64,000 nt of DNA, from positions 3,162,001 through 3,226,000 of the forward strand of contig JAKUDP010000001.1 of NCBI GenBank assembly GCA_022570795.1. Reading direction: 5' to 3'. The stretch comes from Sphaerulina vaccinii (lineage: Eukaryota; Ascomycota; Dothideomycetes; Mycosphaerellales; Mycosphaerellaceae). Below are positions 10,684 through 22,099 of this stretch, piece after piece. Under the pieces are notes generated by a model. It saw only the letters and a program-made list of their open reading frames with translations, did not search any database and had not been told where the DNA came from. Made by a program: the position numbers and the translations under genes. Position 1 is the first letter of the stretch. Every line of letters begins with the position of its first letter.

Positions 10684-11896
10684 TCAAGCAGTCCGTTTCT
10701 GATACTCCTCCAATCTCTCCTTCACACTAACTCCATTCCACTTCTCTTCCTTCTGCTCGCTTCCAGACGTCAGGACAGGCATCCCAACTTGCTCAATAGT
10801 GAAACTCGCAGCTACACTTCCCCACCTTGCAGCTTCCACAAAATCCCCATCTGTCCTCACCAAGCCTACCGCCAGACCTCCTAGGAATCCATTCCCGCCA
10901 CCGGTAGGATCTACCACTTTGCCTGCATCAGTATGAAAAGCCGGTAGCCATCGTCTTTGCGTTGGCGAAAGCACAAAACACCCTTCTGCACCTGCACGGA
11001 CTACTACGGCTCCTTGCTTAGTTGGTCCGATCCCAGCATTCAGTAATCTTTGAGCGTGGTCTTCGATGGCTCCTTTGTCGGGTCCTGATGCGGGATGTGT
11101 GTAGGAGAAGATCGAGGCTAGTTCTTCATGGTTTGGTGAGATTACGTCGATGTAGCGGATTGCTTCTAATGTGTTGTCAAGTTCTTCGGGTGTGCAGAGA
11201 TCGGGTACAGGTTCCCAGATGAAAAGTGGTTTGTGGTCGCTCTCTGCTTTCGTGGTGGAAGATGCGGATGTGATGTCTTGATGTGAGTTGGCTTGGTTGT
11301 TGCTAGATCGCTTGGACAGGACTCCTGTCACTTGATCGATGGTCCGCAATGGACTGCAAATCAGGTGGAACGATCTCGCTTGTGCAAGCTCGGGAGTCAG
11401 GTCGTCTGCCGTGAGGCGTTTCTTCTCGGTCAAATACTTGAATGCTCGATGTTGGTTCCCGGAGTAGCCGTTCCAGCCGCGTGTGGTTGGTGCACCTCTA
11501 TCTCTGATGAGAGCTCCTGTATCCCATGAACCGATTATGGTACGTAATTCGTCTGGAAAGTCATTGCCTGCGTCGACTATCCAGCCGACAGAACGCGATT
11601 GAGGAGGTGGAGAAAATAGACGTGCGCCGCTACAACAGAGAAGAGTAAGCAATTGTCTCTGATATGGGATCGTGGCCGGACACTTGCCTGTCTTTACACT
11701 CATTGCCCTGGTCGTGGCGAGCAATTATGAAATCATCATGGGAAGATGGCTTTACTTACATTGCACTGTATGTTCCCGCGCCACCTATGACATTGAGCTG
11801 GGGATCTTGGTCCACAGCGTCCTTCGGTGGATAGATGTCATCGATAATGAACATTCCAAGCGTACAGAAGTCTATAGGCACTGAAGTTGGAGCCAT
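10684..11896 (-). CDS. MAK32: PfkB-family carbohydrate kinase-like protein, Mak32 type
   Basis: Two exons on the complement (11896-11760 and 11629-10684) join in phase 2 to 360 residues. The 130-nt intron has a GTAAGT donor and TGTAG acceptor. Exon 1 supplies the start MAPTSVPIDFCTLGMFIID and the glycine motif VIGGAGTYSAIGARLF that completes the ribokinase fold at the junction. Further landmarks are SVGWIVDAGNDFP, the ISPNHEELASIF block and the C-terminal PfkB signature DPTGGGNGFLGGLAVGL. In sugar kinases that signature reads GAGD with a catalytic Asp; here it is GGGN. That matches my memory of the Mak32 subgroup and suggests altered or absent kinase activity. In yeast MAK32 supports maintenance of the killer double-stranded RNA. 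The frame overlaps no neighbour and ends close to the F-box relic. Confidence 0.85.
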
Positions 11897-12383
11897 GACT
11901 GATTGAAGGTGTTGTATGTTCACGCCGATTCTTGACTATGCCCAGCGTACGCCTCTCCAGTCAATATATAGCTGAGCAGACGATCTATCGAAGCAATCCG
12001 AAGTATAGGCTGCGATAGGCACAGTCAATGCTGATGATGAAGGAGAGGACGAAACACGGCCGGGGATGAACGGGTTGGAGGCGGCATTGTCACAAGCTCC
12101 CGTATTCGCCGCATGAAGCAAGGCAAGGATTCTGGCGACGTCCTGGAAACGTTCTGGGCTGAGAGTAGGCTGATACTACAACATACTCTTCCTAAAGACA
12201 CAACTCATAACAGAGCTCTTCGACATCCCACGTGAAGAGAACAAACGACAAGCGAGCACGCGCGTATTGTAACGGCAGCCCATTCAATCACCCCCCACCC
12301 GCACACTTTGTTCATCCTTGTCTCCAGGCGTCTCCTGGTTGGTTACCACGAACGAGCACAAAGCACCTCTCAATCAGACGCAA
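11897..12383. other. Intergenic divergent promoter (Mak32-like / CAP)
   Basis: Shared upstream region of two divergent genes. The 3' part is C- and A-rich (TCACCCCCCACCC near 12290), typical of a leader. I see no gene in it. Confidence 0.4.
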
Positions 12384-14155
12384 ATGGCCATGGCAGCTCC
12401 AACGCAGGGCATGCACAATCTGACGACCCTCATCAAAAGGTGTGTTTCTTCTTATACAGTATCCTTCAGCAGAAGAAGATGTCAGCAGCCATGGATAGCA
12501 AGGCACGCTTCAGCAATGGCAACCCTACAGCCACCGTCACATCGGCCAATTCGCTGAGTACGCTTCTTCGCAGACTCGAGGCAGCAACATCACGACTGGA
12601 AGACATTGCCTCTTCCTCTCAGACCTATGATGGCGTTCCCCAACCACGAGATGGCCCAACTGCCGCGGGCACGAAAGCCTCCCAGAGTACTCCTGAGCTG
12701 CCCACGGTGACCCCATCAGTCTCGCAGCAGACCGTCAAGGCAGCCGAGCCTCTCCCCGCCCGAATCAGCGACATGGACGAGATCATTGGCAACGAAGTGA
12801 CAGCTTTCTTGCAAGCAGCAAAGGGACTGGATCCATTAGTGGAAGAGCAGGCAGCAGCAGTCGCAAAGGGCTTCGCTGATCAGAGGAAGTTCTTGCTGAT
12901 CACAACAAAGGCAAAACGACCAGATCCGTCGTCTCAGACCTTTATGGATATTCTGAAAGACCTCCAGCAGGATCTGGGCACAGCAACCGACATCAAGGAC
13001 AGCAATCGTGGATCGCCTGTGAAAGAGCACTTGGCCATGGTTGCAGAAGGTATTAGCACACTGCAATGGCTGGTCATGGATGGCAAGCCAGCAGATGTGG
13101 TCGCTGAGATGATTGGTGGCGCGCAGATGTACGGAAATAGGATTCTGAAAACTCACAAGGAGGGCGATCAAGCACATGTGACATTCGTGCGCTCCTACTA
13201 TACTCTGCTCACGGCGCTGAAGGACTACATCAAGAAGCACTACCCAACTGGTGTGACATGGAACTCTGCAGGAATCGACCCGGCGCAAGCGATGCGAGAA
13301 GTCGACGAGGAGCCTACGACGAACGGTACTTCAGCTCCAGCAACAGGAGGCGCAGCCCCTCCGCCACCTCCACCACCGCTTCCTAACTTCGACAATGTCC
13401 CACCTCCACCACCACCGCCAGGAGGTGCACCGGTTCCAGCTAAGAGCGGGAGTGACATGGGTGCAGTCTTCGACCAGCTGAACAGGGGCGAGTCTGTGAC
13501 CAGCGGGCTGAAGAAGGTGGACAAGAGCCAGATGACACACAAGAACCCTACACTTCGAGCAAGCTCAGCCGTGCCTGGCGAGATTAGCAGGTCTAAGAGC
13601 CCTGGTCCATCGATCAAGCCAAAGCCCGGCAGCCTGCGCCAGAATAGCACGTCCTCATCAAAAGCAGCTCCTAAGCAGGGCAAGAAAGAGCTGGATGGCA
13701 ATAAGTGGCTGATCGAGAACTTCGACTCCCCTTCAGCGCCGATAGAGGTTGAAGTCAGCATGACCCAATCAATCCTGATCACGAATTGCAAAAAGACCAC
13801 CATAATCCTCAAGGGCAAAGCGAACGCTGTATCGATCGACAACTGCCCTCGTTTACAAATCCTGGCAGACACGCTTGTCTCTTCTGTGGACGTGATCAAG
13901 AGTCCCAACTTCGCGATTCAGATTCAGAACACTGTGCCTACGATCCAGTTGGACCAGGTCGATGGTGCGAGCATTTACCTTGGAGCCGAGAGTCTGGCCA
14001 CAGAAGTCTATACGAGCAAGTGCAGCTCCGTCAACGTTATATTACCGCCTGCTGCGGATGAGGATGATAGTAAGGAGGCTCCTCTGCCTGAGCAGATCAG
14101 GAGTTTTGTGAGGAATGGCAAGCTTGTCAGTGAGATTGTGGAACATGCTGGGTAG
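12384..14155 (+). CDS. Adenylyl cyclase-associated protein (CAP/Srv2)
   Basis: Two exons (12384-12439 and 12574-14155) give 545 residues, the normal family length. The tiny first exon encodes MAMAAPTQGMHNLTTLIKR. The 134-nt intron (donor GTGTGT, acceptor CGCAG) joins it to LEAATSRLEDIA, the conserved N-terminal oligomerisation and cyclase-binding helix. The N-terminal helical folded domain spans about residues 110-270. A proline tract (PPPPPPPLPNFDNVPPPPPP) near residue 300 is the profilin/SH3-binding region. A WH2-like part with GLKKVDKSQMTHKNP follows. The C-terminal CARP beta-helix starts near KWLIENF and runs to the end. CAP binds G-actin and cofilin-actin, recycles actin monomers and in fungi also couples Ras to adenylyl cyclase. 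It acts in the cytoplasm and at cortical actin patches. Longer ATG frames upstream are intron read-through. Confidence 0.97.
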
Positions 14156-14468
14156 AGTGTCATAGACCATGTAGGATATGTATTGGTACGTGGAACTTTT
14201 GCATCCGCAATCACCAGCTCGCTCTCTCTGATAGCAAGGGCAACTGGCAATACTCGCACGATCGTAACCTTATTACCGTGGTGTGCGGAAGGCTTGCAGA
14301 GATGCACATGTTATGCTGCTCGGAAATGACTATGTCAACAGCTACGGACCCATCCTCTCTGAATGCATCGTATTCTGGCGACACTACCACATGTGTGACC
14401 TCGACGCCATGGCGCGCAGAGAGTCTACGGAGACGCACAGGTTACATCAACTTACAACAATTTTTGCC
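14156..14468. other. Intergenic, convergent 3' ends
   Basis: Between the CAP stop and the pyrG stop. I see no gene, repeat or structured RNA in this 313-bp stretch. Confidence 0.4.
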
Positions 14469-15509
14469 TTACGGTCTTGTTTGACCAAGACCCAACTTGA
14501 GAAGAACATCGTCAACCTCGCCCTTCAGTCTCTGCAGTCGTTCTTCTGATTGGTCCATGTGCGCGTTGAAGCCCGTGCCAGTCATTTCTTCCTCCCCGGA
14601 TCTATGCCACATCTGTCCGAGCGCAGCCATGCGTTGGACAGAGTCGCGCCTCAGATACGCTTCCCAGCCAGATTTCTGGTATGCCTTGGCCGCCTCTACC
14701 GGATCGGGAGCTGCGTAGATGCCCATTCCAGCGATAATGAAGTCGGAGCCTCGAGCGATGGCCGCCGAGGGTGTTTGGTATTGTTGTCCGAGGGAGTCGC
14801 CTGTGGTTGACATGTTGACTCCAGTGGTGAAGGTGATGAAGTCTTCATCCTCGGCCGCGCGACGAGGGAGGTCGTGGGTCAGGGCGCGTGTGGCTACGAA
14901 TCCGATCACGACCTCTGGATATTTGCGAGCCAGGTCGATGCATTTGTTGGTGTATGGTCCGACCGCCATGCTGCCCTGTGTGGTCATCTCGGCCAGGATC
15001 AGGAGTGCTCTCTTGTTGGCGTAAGGAAAGTCGGGGTCTGTGAGAGTTTGTGCAAGTGCTTCAAGGATGCCATCGCCGCTCAGTGGACTGATATTGACGA
15101 CATCTGCGAATTCGGCAGACGTAGGGATCCTCCATGATACTGTCTCTGAACGGTGTGTCCGATATCGATGAGTTTTCGGTCTTCGAAGATCATGAAGTTG
15201 TGGTTTTTCTTCAGCTCGTTGAGCTTCTCGACGGTGTCGGCGCTGAAGTCAGACACTAGATCCTCGTGCGTCTTGAATACAGCGATGTATGGGCCAAGTT
15301 CTGTTACCCCGAGTTAGCTTGAGAAAGGGATGTGCGAGCGAGCGCGACGCACGATCAGCTAATTCAAGCAGGCTTTTGGAGTCGTAAAGATCGGCCGAGA
15401 CGACGAGGTTTGACTGCTTGAGCTCCGCAATCTCGAAGAGGTGGCGAGCGACCGGGTGAGCGTGCTTCTGCCCACGCGCTGCGTATGTTGCGCTAGATCG
15501 CGAGGTCAT
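14469..15509 (-). CDS. pyrG: Orotidine 5'-phosphate decarboxylase, with an apparent 1-nt frameshift
   Basis: On the complement ATG 15509 starts MTSRSSATYAARGQKHAHPV. A 52-nt intron (15301-15352, donor GTGCGT, acceptor AACAG) is removed between LLELAD and QLGPYIAVFKTH. The catalytic centre FEDRKLIDIGHTVQRQYHGG is intact, with the K-x-x-D residues that decarboxylate OMP to UMP. After QYHGGSLR the frame is lost. The homologous continuation EFADVVNISPLSGDGILEAL and everything to the stop is in another frame. Only 14 nt lie between the GG codons and the GAATTC that restart homology, where 15 are expected. Reading straight on stops after about 13 residues. No intron of plausible size fits. So this is a real null allele, a sequencing/assembly error or, less likely, a frameshifting site. 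The C-terminal half (IARGSDFIIAGMGIYAAPDP) is normal. Pathway: last step of de novo pyrimidine synthesis. Confidence 0.92.
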
Positions 15510-15788
15510 TGTGAGTGTGTTGGTAAGTAGAGGTTGTTGTGTGGGAGGGAAAGTGGATGGAAGAAGTGGGTCTATGCGTGTAAAGCAGGGTTCACGTGAG
15601 TTTAGGAGTGAAATCGATGCTGCTGCTCAGTTTCGTTGTGCCGACCTGCTCTCTCTGACTTGTCCGATTTCCAGGACGGAGCGGGAAAGGCATCAAGGAT
15701 CCCCATCGTGCCGTGGACTGCCCGTTCGGTCCATCCACAACCTACCGCAACGACGTAGAGCTGGAGTCTCGTGGAGACAGCGGTAAAC

Positions 15789-16551
15789 TCAAGCTTCACT
15801 TGTACGAGCTCTTCTCGGAACGAAGGCATAGTACTCGAACGAGTTCTCACCGCCCTGCAGCACCTCCATTTGCAAGTCCCATAGGTTGTCCTGGTTGAGA
15901 AGCGGCTTAACAAAGTGAGGCTGGCGATAAGTAATGTACAAAAAGACACCCTCGTCCTTCAACACTCGTGCCACCTGAGCCTTTATCAGTGGATGTACGT
16001 AGACGTACTCAAAGGGACACCAACCTCCTTCATGTACAGACCACTATCCTCCCTCACATCGTCGGGCGGGTCCCAGGGACTACCATGGATCATGGCATCT
16101 AATGTGCCCTTGTCGAATGCAACATCAACGGAGTGCTCCTCGATGACTGGCATGTTCCGCACGTCCACGTTCAGCCAAGTCAAGCCTTCAGTCTTCAGAG
16201 TAGCCATACGCTCTACGATCACAGCCGAAAAGTCCACGCAGATCTGCTTTCCGTAGCCATGTTTGAGCAGTTCCTGTGGTATGGTCTGGATCATGTGAGC
16301 TATAAAGCAAGAGGAAAACCACAGGAGAGTACTAAGAAAGGACCCACGCTATCTCCAGCACCGAGATGCAGGATGGTAGGATCTTTGGCCGGACTGTACT
16401 TCTCGAACAGATGCTTGGTGAAGAATGGTTCTAGATCGCTGTATGATCTGAACCATTCGTGTGTTGGCCCATCGCCCTCTGCTTTGGAGTATCTCTCATT
16501 CCAGTATTCGGGATTCTTGAGGGCCGATATTTCCTCTTCTGACATTACCAT
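15789..16551 (-). CDS. SAM-dependent methyltransferase (METTL13/EEF1A-lysine methyltransferase type)
   Basis: Three exons on the complement (16551-16348, 16285-16025, 15974-15789) join in phase 0 to 216 residues; the introns are 62 and 50 nt. ATG 16551 gives MVMSEEEISALKNPEYWNER. The NPEYW..RY start followed by HEWF is typical of the METTL13 / EEF1AKMT4 group. Motif I (ILHLGAGDSTIPQELLKHGY) is formed exactly across the first splice. Motif II is QICVDFSAVIVERM, and the post-motif block VDVAFDKGTLDAMIHGSPW is diagnostic. The second splice joins YMKEV to ARVLKDEGVFLYITY. Characterised relatives methylate lysines of translation elongation factor 1A in the cytosol; the substrate here is inferred. 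It is co-oriented with pyrG, whose start lies 279 bp downstream. Confidence 0.88.
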
Positions 16552-17436
16552 GGCTGATGTTATGGTGTGTTGTGTATAAGTACGAACAGCAGAAGACTCC
16601 TTGTTGATGCCAAGAGACGCTAGTGGCATCATTACTGCACCAAACCTGGACTGAGTTGGCTTACCTTGAGCTACCAATAATAAGAGAAGTTCGTGTGTGA
16701 GCTCCAAGGAGTATCATTTCCATCCACACTCATCACGAACATGACTGGACCAGAATGGGAGAACCAAAAAAGGAAAACGCTATTGCTGAATTGACATTTC
16801 TGACAATCGGCAAGTGGAGCCCATTTTCGGGCAAGCTGTCTCGGCAACCGTTGGACACCATGCCGAAGACCGTGGTAAGTCCAAAATAGCAGACACAAAC
16901 ATCAACGACTCGACTGTACTGGATCGTAAGAGTACTTGCGCTAATGGCTGTATCCTCTAGCACAGAGTCCGTCGAAGTCACATACCTTGGATCAGTGAAT
17001 AGCTGGGATATGACCTTGCCAGTTGTTCGTTGCTACCAAGAGACTTCACGCTACGCTTCATCGTGGTTAGGAAAGCTGACATGACAACATATGGTGACAG
17101 CGCATCGGGATTCTGGTGCGACAACTGTTTTGGGATAGTGTTGTTGTAATTATTATATGCACTCGGCACTTTCACAATATCATTGTTGCTAATTTGTGCG
17201 ACTGAGCAGATGACTACGCTGTGAAAGAGCTGGACATGTTCTTACGCAGTCGGAAATGGACAGCAGAGACAATGGTATTGTCTTTTGAAATGAGTGGAAT
17301 GCTCCACTGTGAGCAGAATGTCTATGTGCATTCCGCAATCATACTCATCAAAACAGAACGAGGGAGGTTGCAAAGCAAGTTCCCTGAGCCAAGTCTTGCA
17401 CGAAACGCATGACAACAACGACAGTCTGCTTCAATA
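16552..17436. other. Intergenic
   Basis: About 0.9 kb between divergent genes (methyltransferase and orphan membrane protein). The short frames here lack domains or signal peptides. I see no tRNA-like or repetitive sequence. Confidence 0.4.
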
Positions 17437-19375
17437 ATGATCGACTATTGGAGACTCGTCTCTGAAGCAATCGCAGTATTCATCGAGGATCCAGTATTTC
17501 GGACCGGGAGCTACGAGTTGGATTCCTCGTTGACCTTGGCCCTGTATATCGGTCTCTTGATCAGCTCCATTCAAGTTGTCACCACCGTCGCCACTCGATA
17601 CAAAGCCCGTTGTGACGCCAAAACCGCTCGCTTGGGGACGGTTCGCTGGAAGACCGTCCATGGTCTGATCGGTTTCGCGGTCGTGTCCTTCGCGATCGTC
17701 GACATCCTTTGCTGGGAGCATCGACGACTGAAACTTGCTACATTTCGCGTTTTGCATGCAGTGGAAAAGGCCGAGGAACTTGTTGTCACCAAGACCTGGG
17801 CGGAGAAGGCAAGTCGAGGATGGATCAACTTGCAGCGCTGGTCGTTCTCTCAGACATATAAGAATGTGCCATCAGTTTGGGACTCCTTTAAGCTGTTGGT
17901 TGGCGACGGGCGGACAAACTTCTGGACAAGGCAGTGGTATATGGGATTCTTTGCTTGGGGACTGTATGTCAGTTCGAAAAGTAAGCTGGAACATCGTACC
18001 TTGATTCGTATCTTGCGCCCTCGGCTAATAATTGACAGACACGAGCCATAAGCTAGGCCCATGGTTATGTGCACCTCTCGTCATACTTGCCTACCACTTC
18101 AGCCTTGCCGCAGCACAAGCTCTCTTCGAAGCTGTGTTGCTGATCGGACCTGTCCAACGCAAGAATACCACGGGATGGAGTCAACAGCGAACCATCACGC
18201 CACATGTAATTGCCTCTTTTGCGGTGTTTCAAGCAGCTATGTTGGAGGCCGTTCCCTGGACTCTCGCGAAACTTGAAAATGCGAATTCGTCATCAAGGTC
18301 TGACTGGCAGGCCACCTTCGTTATCGGCCAAGCTTTTCTTCTGGTTGTCTCTATACTGTTGCCAGTGGTCAGTCTGCTCGCAAACGAAGAACAGCGTGAG
18401 AAAGAGCAACATGAGTTCGGCGGATTCTTCGAATGGGGTCGTAACCGAACACGCGCGGCTGGGTGGTCGTGGGCAGCAATCGGTGTTCCATCCCTTCTCT
18501 TGCAAGTTCACTCGATCTGGCAGTGTTTCGAGAATGCAAGACCAACTCTCTTGTGGCGCTGGTCGCATCTCGCCTTTGTGCTACAACCATGGCACCACGC
18601 CACAGGTAAGCAGTGGAAGAATACCGCATACCAAGTATTGGGACTACTGGGTGATCACCCCTGGATCAATGCTCTGGCATGGGACGTTATATTCTCTGCT
18701 ATCGTGGTTGGTGTTGTGGCGACTGTCAGCTCGCTTGAGGTCAAAGAGATGCTGCAATGCAGCCTGGTGCCGTGGATCGATGATGCGGTTGTCGCTGCTG
18801 AACAAGTCTCGGAGATCGTGCAGGATGCCGCGGGTACAAGCATAGCTAAAGGCCAGGAGGTCTTCGATCAGGCCCGGACTGCTACCAGATCAGGGCTTCT
18901 CAGCGTAGCAAGCGCAGGGCTTGAGAAAGGGCAGCAGCTTGCCGCAAGTTCCAGTTCCGATTTGGCGGAGACTGTAGAAGGCAAACTTGGACACTTCAAG
19001 GATCTCGTGGACGCTCAAGCCAACAGCGCAGGAGAGAACGAAGAGAGCTCGAGCCGAACAACCCGAAGCCAAGGGCGCCGTCGAGCCAGCCGAAGCCGTA
19101 GTTCACAAGCTCAGGGAGACGAAAGTGCCGATGTCCTACCAAGAAGGTCGAACAGAAGTCGAGACTCGCGCTCGACAAAAGCACGTTCAACTCCAGAAAA
19201 GACGTTAGCTGAAAGCAGCATACACCAGGTGCTCCATTCGTTGCATCTGGCAGATGATGCTTTGGGTATTGCCGAACAAGGTGGTCTTGCGTATGCTCTG
19301 TTCATCTCTGGAGGACTAGGACTTGCTAGCGCTGCAGTCTTTGGCGCTGCAGTCATGTATAGAGGGCGTAAGTAA
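17437..19375 (+). CDS. Polytopic membrane protein of unknown function
   Basis: Two exons (17437-17980 and 18039-19375) join in phase 1 to 626 residues; the 58-nt intron has a GTAAGC donor and GACAG acceptor. I do not recognise the family. Visible are at least six to eight hydrophobic segments in the first 430 residues: LALYIGLLISSIQVV, LIGFAVVSFAIVDIL, PLVILAYHFSLAAAQALFEA, FLLVVSILLPVVSLLA and AWDVIFSAIVVGVVATV. Next comes an amphipathic, Ala/Glu/Gln-rich stretch and an Arg/Ser-rich basic segment (SRTTRSQGRRRASRSRSSQ) near residues 525-560. The C-terminal hydrophobic segment is ALFISGGLGLASAAVFGAAV followed by RGRK. The basic linker before a last transmembrane segment suggests a regulated cytosolic loop. 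Location could be an internal membrane; there is no signal peptide. Codon use and splicing look normal, so it is probably a real fungus-specific gene. Confidence 0.8.
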
Positions 19376-20529
19376 CTCTGTTGTACCTACTACAGCAGTC
19401 AACGTGACGTCGCTCTTGTAGCTCGTAGTTCGTAGGTCGTAGTATGCTTCCCGCGGGCGCCAAGTCTACCACTCATATGCAGACTCTCATGAATTCTTGA
19501 AACCTGATCTTGGATGATCTTTATTATCGACCAGGGCAGCTGGCCGTGTAGGTAGGAGAGCGAAGTCAGGTCAGAATCCAGACGTCTCGTAGTGAATAAT
19601 CTCCTGTTCGCTGGTCAATTGTCAATTCTATGAGCATAATCTTCTTCCAACGCTTCGTTCCATGCTTCGTTCAACAACGAGCCAATGACGTCCATGTTTG
19701 CATCTGCATGTTTTGCATTCCTGAACGCGCGCGCCAGATGTGAAGATTACAAGAAGTGCCGATGCTGACGCCACAGCTCAAAGTTCAAAGTTCTTTGGCA
19801 GAGCATGTTTCAGGATTCTGCATCGGTGGCTTTTCGCGTGTCCGACTGCTCGGCCGGGCTCCACAAGGCCAAATCTGTGTTTCTTGCCATTCCCATACAG
19901 GCGTCCGGTTCCTGTGGGCTGAGTGGTCCCGGGTCTGGTTTCTTTTCGACGTCAACGGACAACTTTCGGCAAATTGCACTCACCGTCAGAGCGCGATGAG
20001 GTGAGTCTGAGCAGCAGAGATCTTGTACTGCTGGAATGGTTGTAGATGTGAGAAAAAGTGCCATGCAGAGCACAAGAAGCTGAGTGCATAGGCGACCCTT
20101 GGCTGACGAAGAGTCTCGAATACGAACAGAAACGAGCTGTGGTTGTGATTCGTGATTGAACCCTGAAACTGGAAGTCGGAGAACGGCAACCAATGTTCGG
20201 ACAAGTCGGTGGCTTGCCTTGATCTGGGTGTGGGTCCTCTCCAAGTGAGCGGTTTTGGGGCGCAGTCAAGGAGACGAGATGAGCCTGCTCAAGCGGCTTC
20301 GATTCTGTTTCTTCCTCCTTCATACACACAACCTCTCTGCAACATCTTGAAAACACCATCACGACTCTCCATTCACTCGCTGCAACCCATTGGACATCTC
20401 TTGAACCGTCACTTCCCACCGACGAAGACGAAAAATACCGATTAGTGTGACGCGCGTCTCTGCCTCCGCTGTTAAGGCAGCCAAAACAAGGACAACCACC
20501 CTCAGGCCACGCATACTGCACACACGGCT
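19376..20529. other. Intergenic and long leader of the MeaB-type gene
   Basis: About 1.15 kb. It holds small imperfect direct repeats (CGTAG units near 19418-19444 and two CTTCGTTC units near 19650-19675). A long pyrimidine/adenine-rich leader lies before the bZIP ATG. Several short ATG frames occur, for example at 20209, and could act as uORFs. None looks like a gene. Confidence 0.4.
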
Positions 20530-22099
20530 ATGACGAGCAGACCACAATTGAAGACCGAACAAATCGATATGGACAGCTTCTTTGACTTCAGTGGGCAGGG
20601 CTCACCTACTACCGCCTCGACCTCTCGAGTCGATGCCATGTCACCCTTCGACAAGGAGGAACGACAACAATACAGCGGCCCAAGCCACGACTATGGACAA
20701 TTCAAACAACAAGTTGGCCTGCCCGTTGGTAGTCTAGCGAACATGCCACAGAGTGGGATGTACGACGGCTTCAACTCAGGTATCGACGCCGACTTCGCCT
20801 CGCCATTCGGCTGGAACTCAGGCCTCGACATGGACGCCGATATGAGCATGGACTTCAACTCGCAACCATCACAGTCGATGTACTATGGCAATGAAGGCCC
20901 ATCTGGCAACTTCGTCGACCCAAACAGCATTGGAGGGCAAGAACCAGCGAGTAACGTAGGACGTCTGTGGCCGGGAATGCACTCGCAGCAGGCGCAGCAA
21001 GCGGCTATGCAGAAGGCAGCTCAAGCTCAAGCTGTTCACCAGAGACAGATGAAACTCCAAGCCCAGCAGGCCCAGTACCGCCAAGGCGCCAACTCTGCCC
21101 AGAGCTCGTCTGCGCCTCAGCAGGCACATGGCAAGCGTAGCTCGCAAGTCACAGAGCCTCACGTCGAGGAGTCTATTTCGAGGCTCCTCAACCAAATGCG
21201 CCAGAACAATGCTGGCGGTGCAGATGATGCTGGCTCGCCGTCTGACTCGCTTCCCCACATTGCTCGCATGAAGAAGGATGAGGAGGAGATGGACGAGGAC
21301 GAGCGACTGCTCGCATCTGACGAAGGCAAGAAGTTGTCCAGCAAGGAGCGTCGCCAATTGAGGAACAAGGTGTCTGCTCGTGCATTCCGTTCTCGCAGAA
21401 AGGGTAGGTCACTGCATGCGCATTTCTATAATGGTTTTGAACCAAATCGCTAACGCCTTCACAGAATACATCGGTCAGCTCGAAGGCGAAGTCGCCATGA
21501 AGACACAGGAAAGCAACAGCCTGCGTCAAGAGAACCAGGCGCTCCTGCAGGAGAATGAGCGCTACCGCGGTCTCATCGAAACTCTGCTCCGCCACCCTGC
21601 ATTCACTCCTTTCATCAACGACATCAGCCAGGACCCTTCAGCTTTGGCCAACTCGCAGATCAAGTCACGATCGCAACAACAGCAACAGCAGCAGCAGCAG
21701 GCCCCTTCTCACCCGGCTCCCACTCCCCAGCCAACCCAGGCACAACCGCAACAGCAACCCCAGCAGGACATGAAGCCAGAGTTCATGAACTTCGACGCAT
21801 CCCAGCTTCAGATCCCACAGCCTCCACAAGAGCAGCAACAAGTCAACCTCGCTATGATTCCTGAGGAGAACTTCAGCAAGCTCAACATCAACGGATACCA
21901 GCAATCGATGAACTTCAACAACTTCAACCAGGTCAACGCCTACGCGGTGACGAGTCTGCCCAGACCTGAAGTTGTTGAACTACTCGCCGCCTCGCCTTCG
22001 TACCTGTCACGCTTTGCCTCTGCCTCTTCGACTACTGATTCCGGACTCTCTGTACTGCTTGCCAAACTTGACAGAGCGGCGCAGAACATAGCAGTCTAG
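20530..22099 (+). CDS. meaB: bZIP transcription factor, MeaB type
   Basis: Two exons (20530-21403 and 21465-22099) join to 502 residues. The 61-nt intron falls inside the bZIP, between SARAFRSRRK and EYIGQLEGEV. The basic region and preceding block (EEMDEDERLLASDEGKKLSS, then KERRQLRNKVSARAFRSRRK) are the hallmark of the MeaB family. A leucine zipper follows (LEGEVAMKTQESNSLRQENQ onwards). N-terminal residues 1-200 are Ser/Gly/Met-rich with a Gln-rich patch. The C-terminal part carries a CAA/CAG run giving nine Gln, then the conserved motifs FSKLNINGYQQ and QVNAYAVTSLP. In Aspergillus and Fusarium MeaB is a nuclear regulator of nitrogen metabolite repression, acting partly through the nmrA co-repressor. 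The long leader with short ATG frames may allow translational control. The assignment rests on the bZIP block I recognise; no search was possible. Confidence 0.9.

Noticed and set aside
21676..21700. CAA/CAG repeat as a possible unstable repeat
   Set aside because: It is a normal short poly-Gln tract of a MeaB-type protein, with mixed codons.
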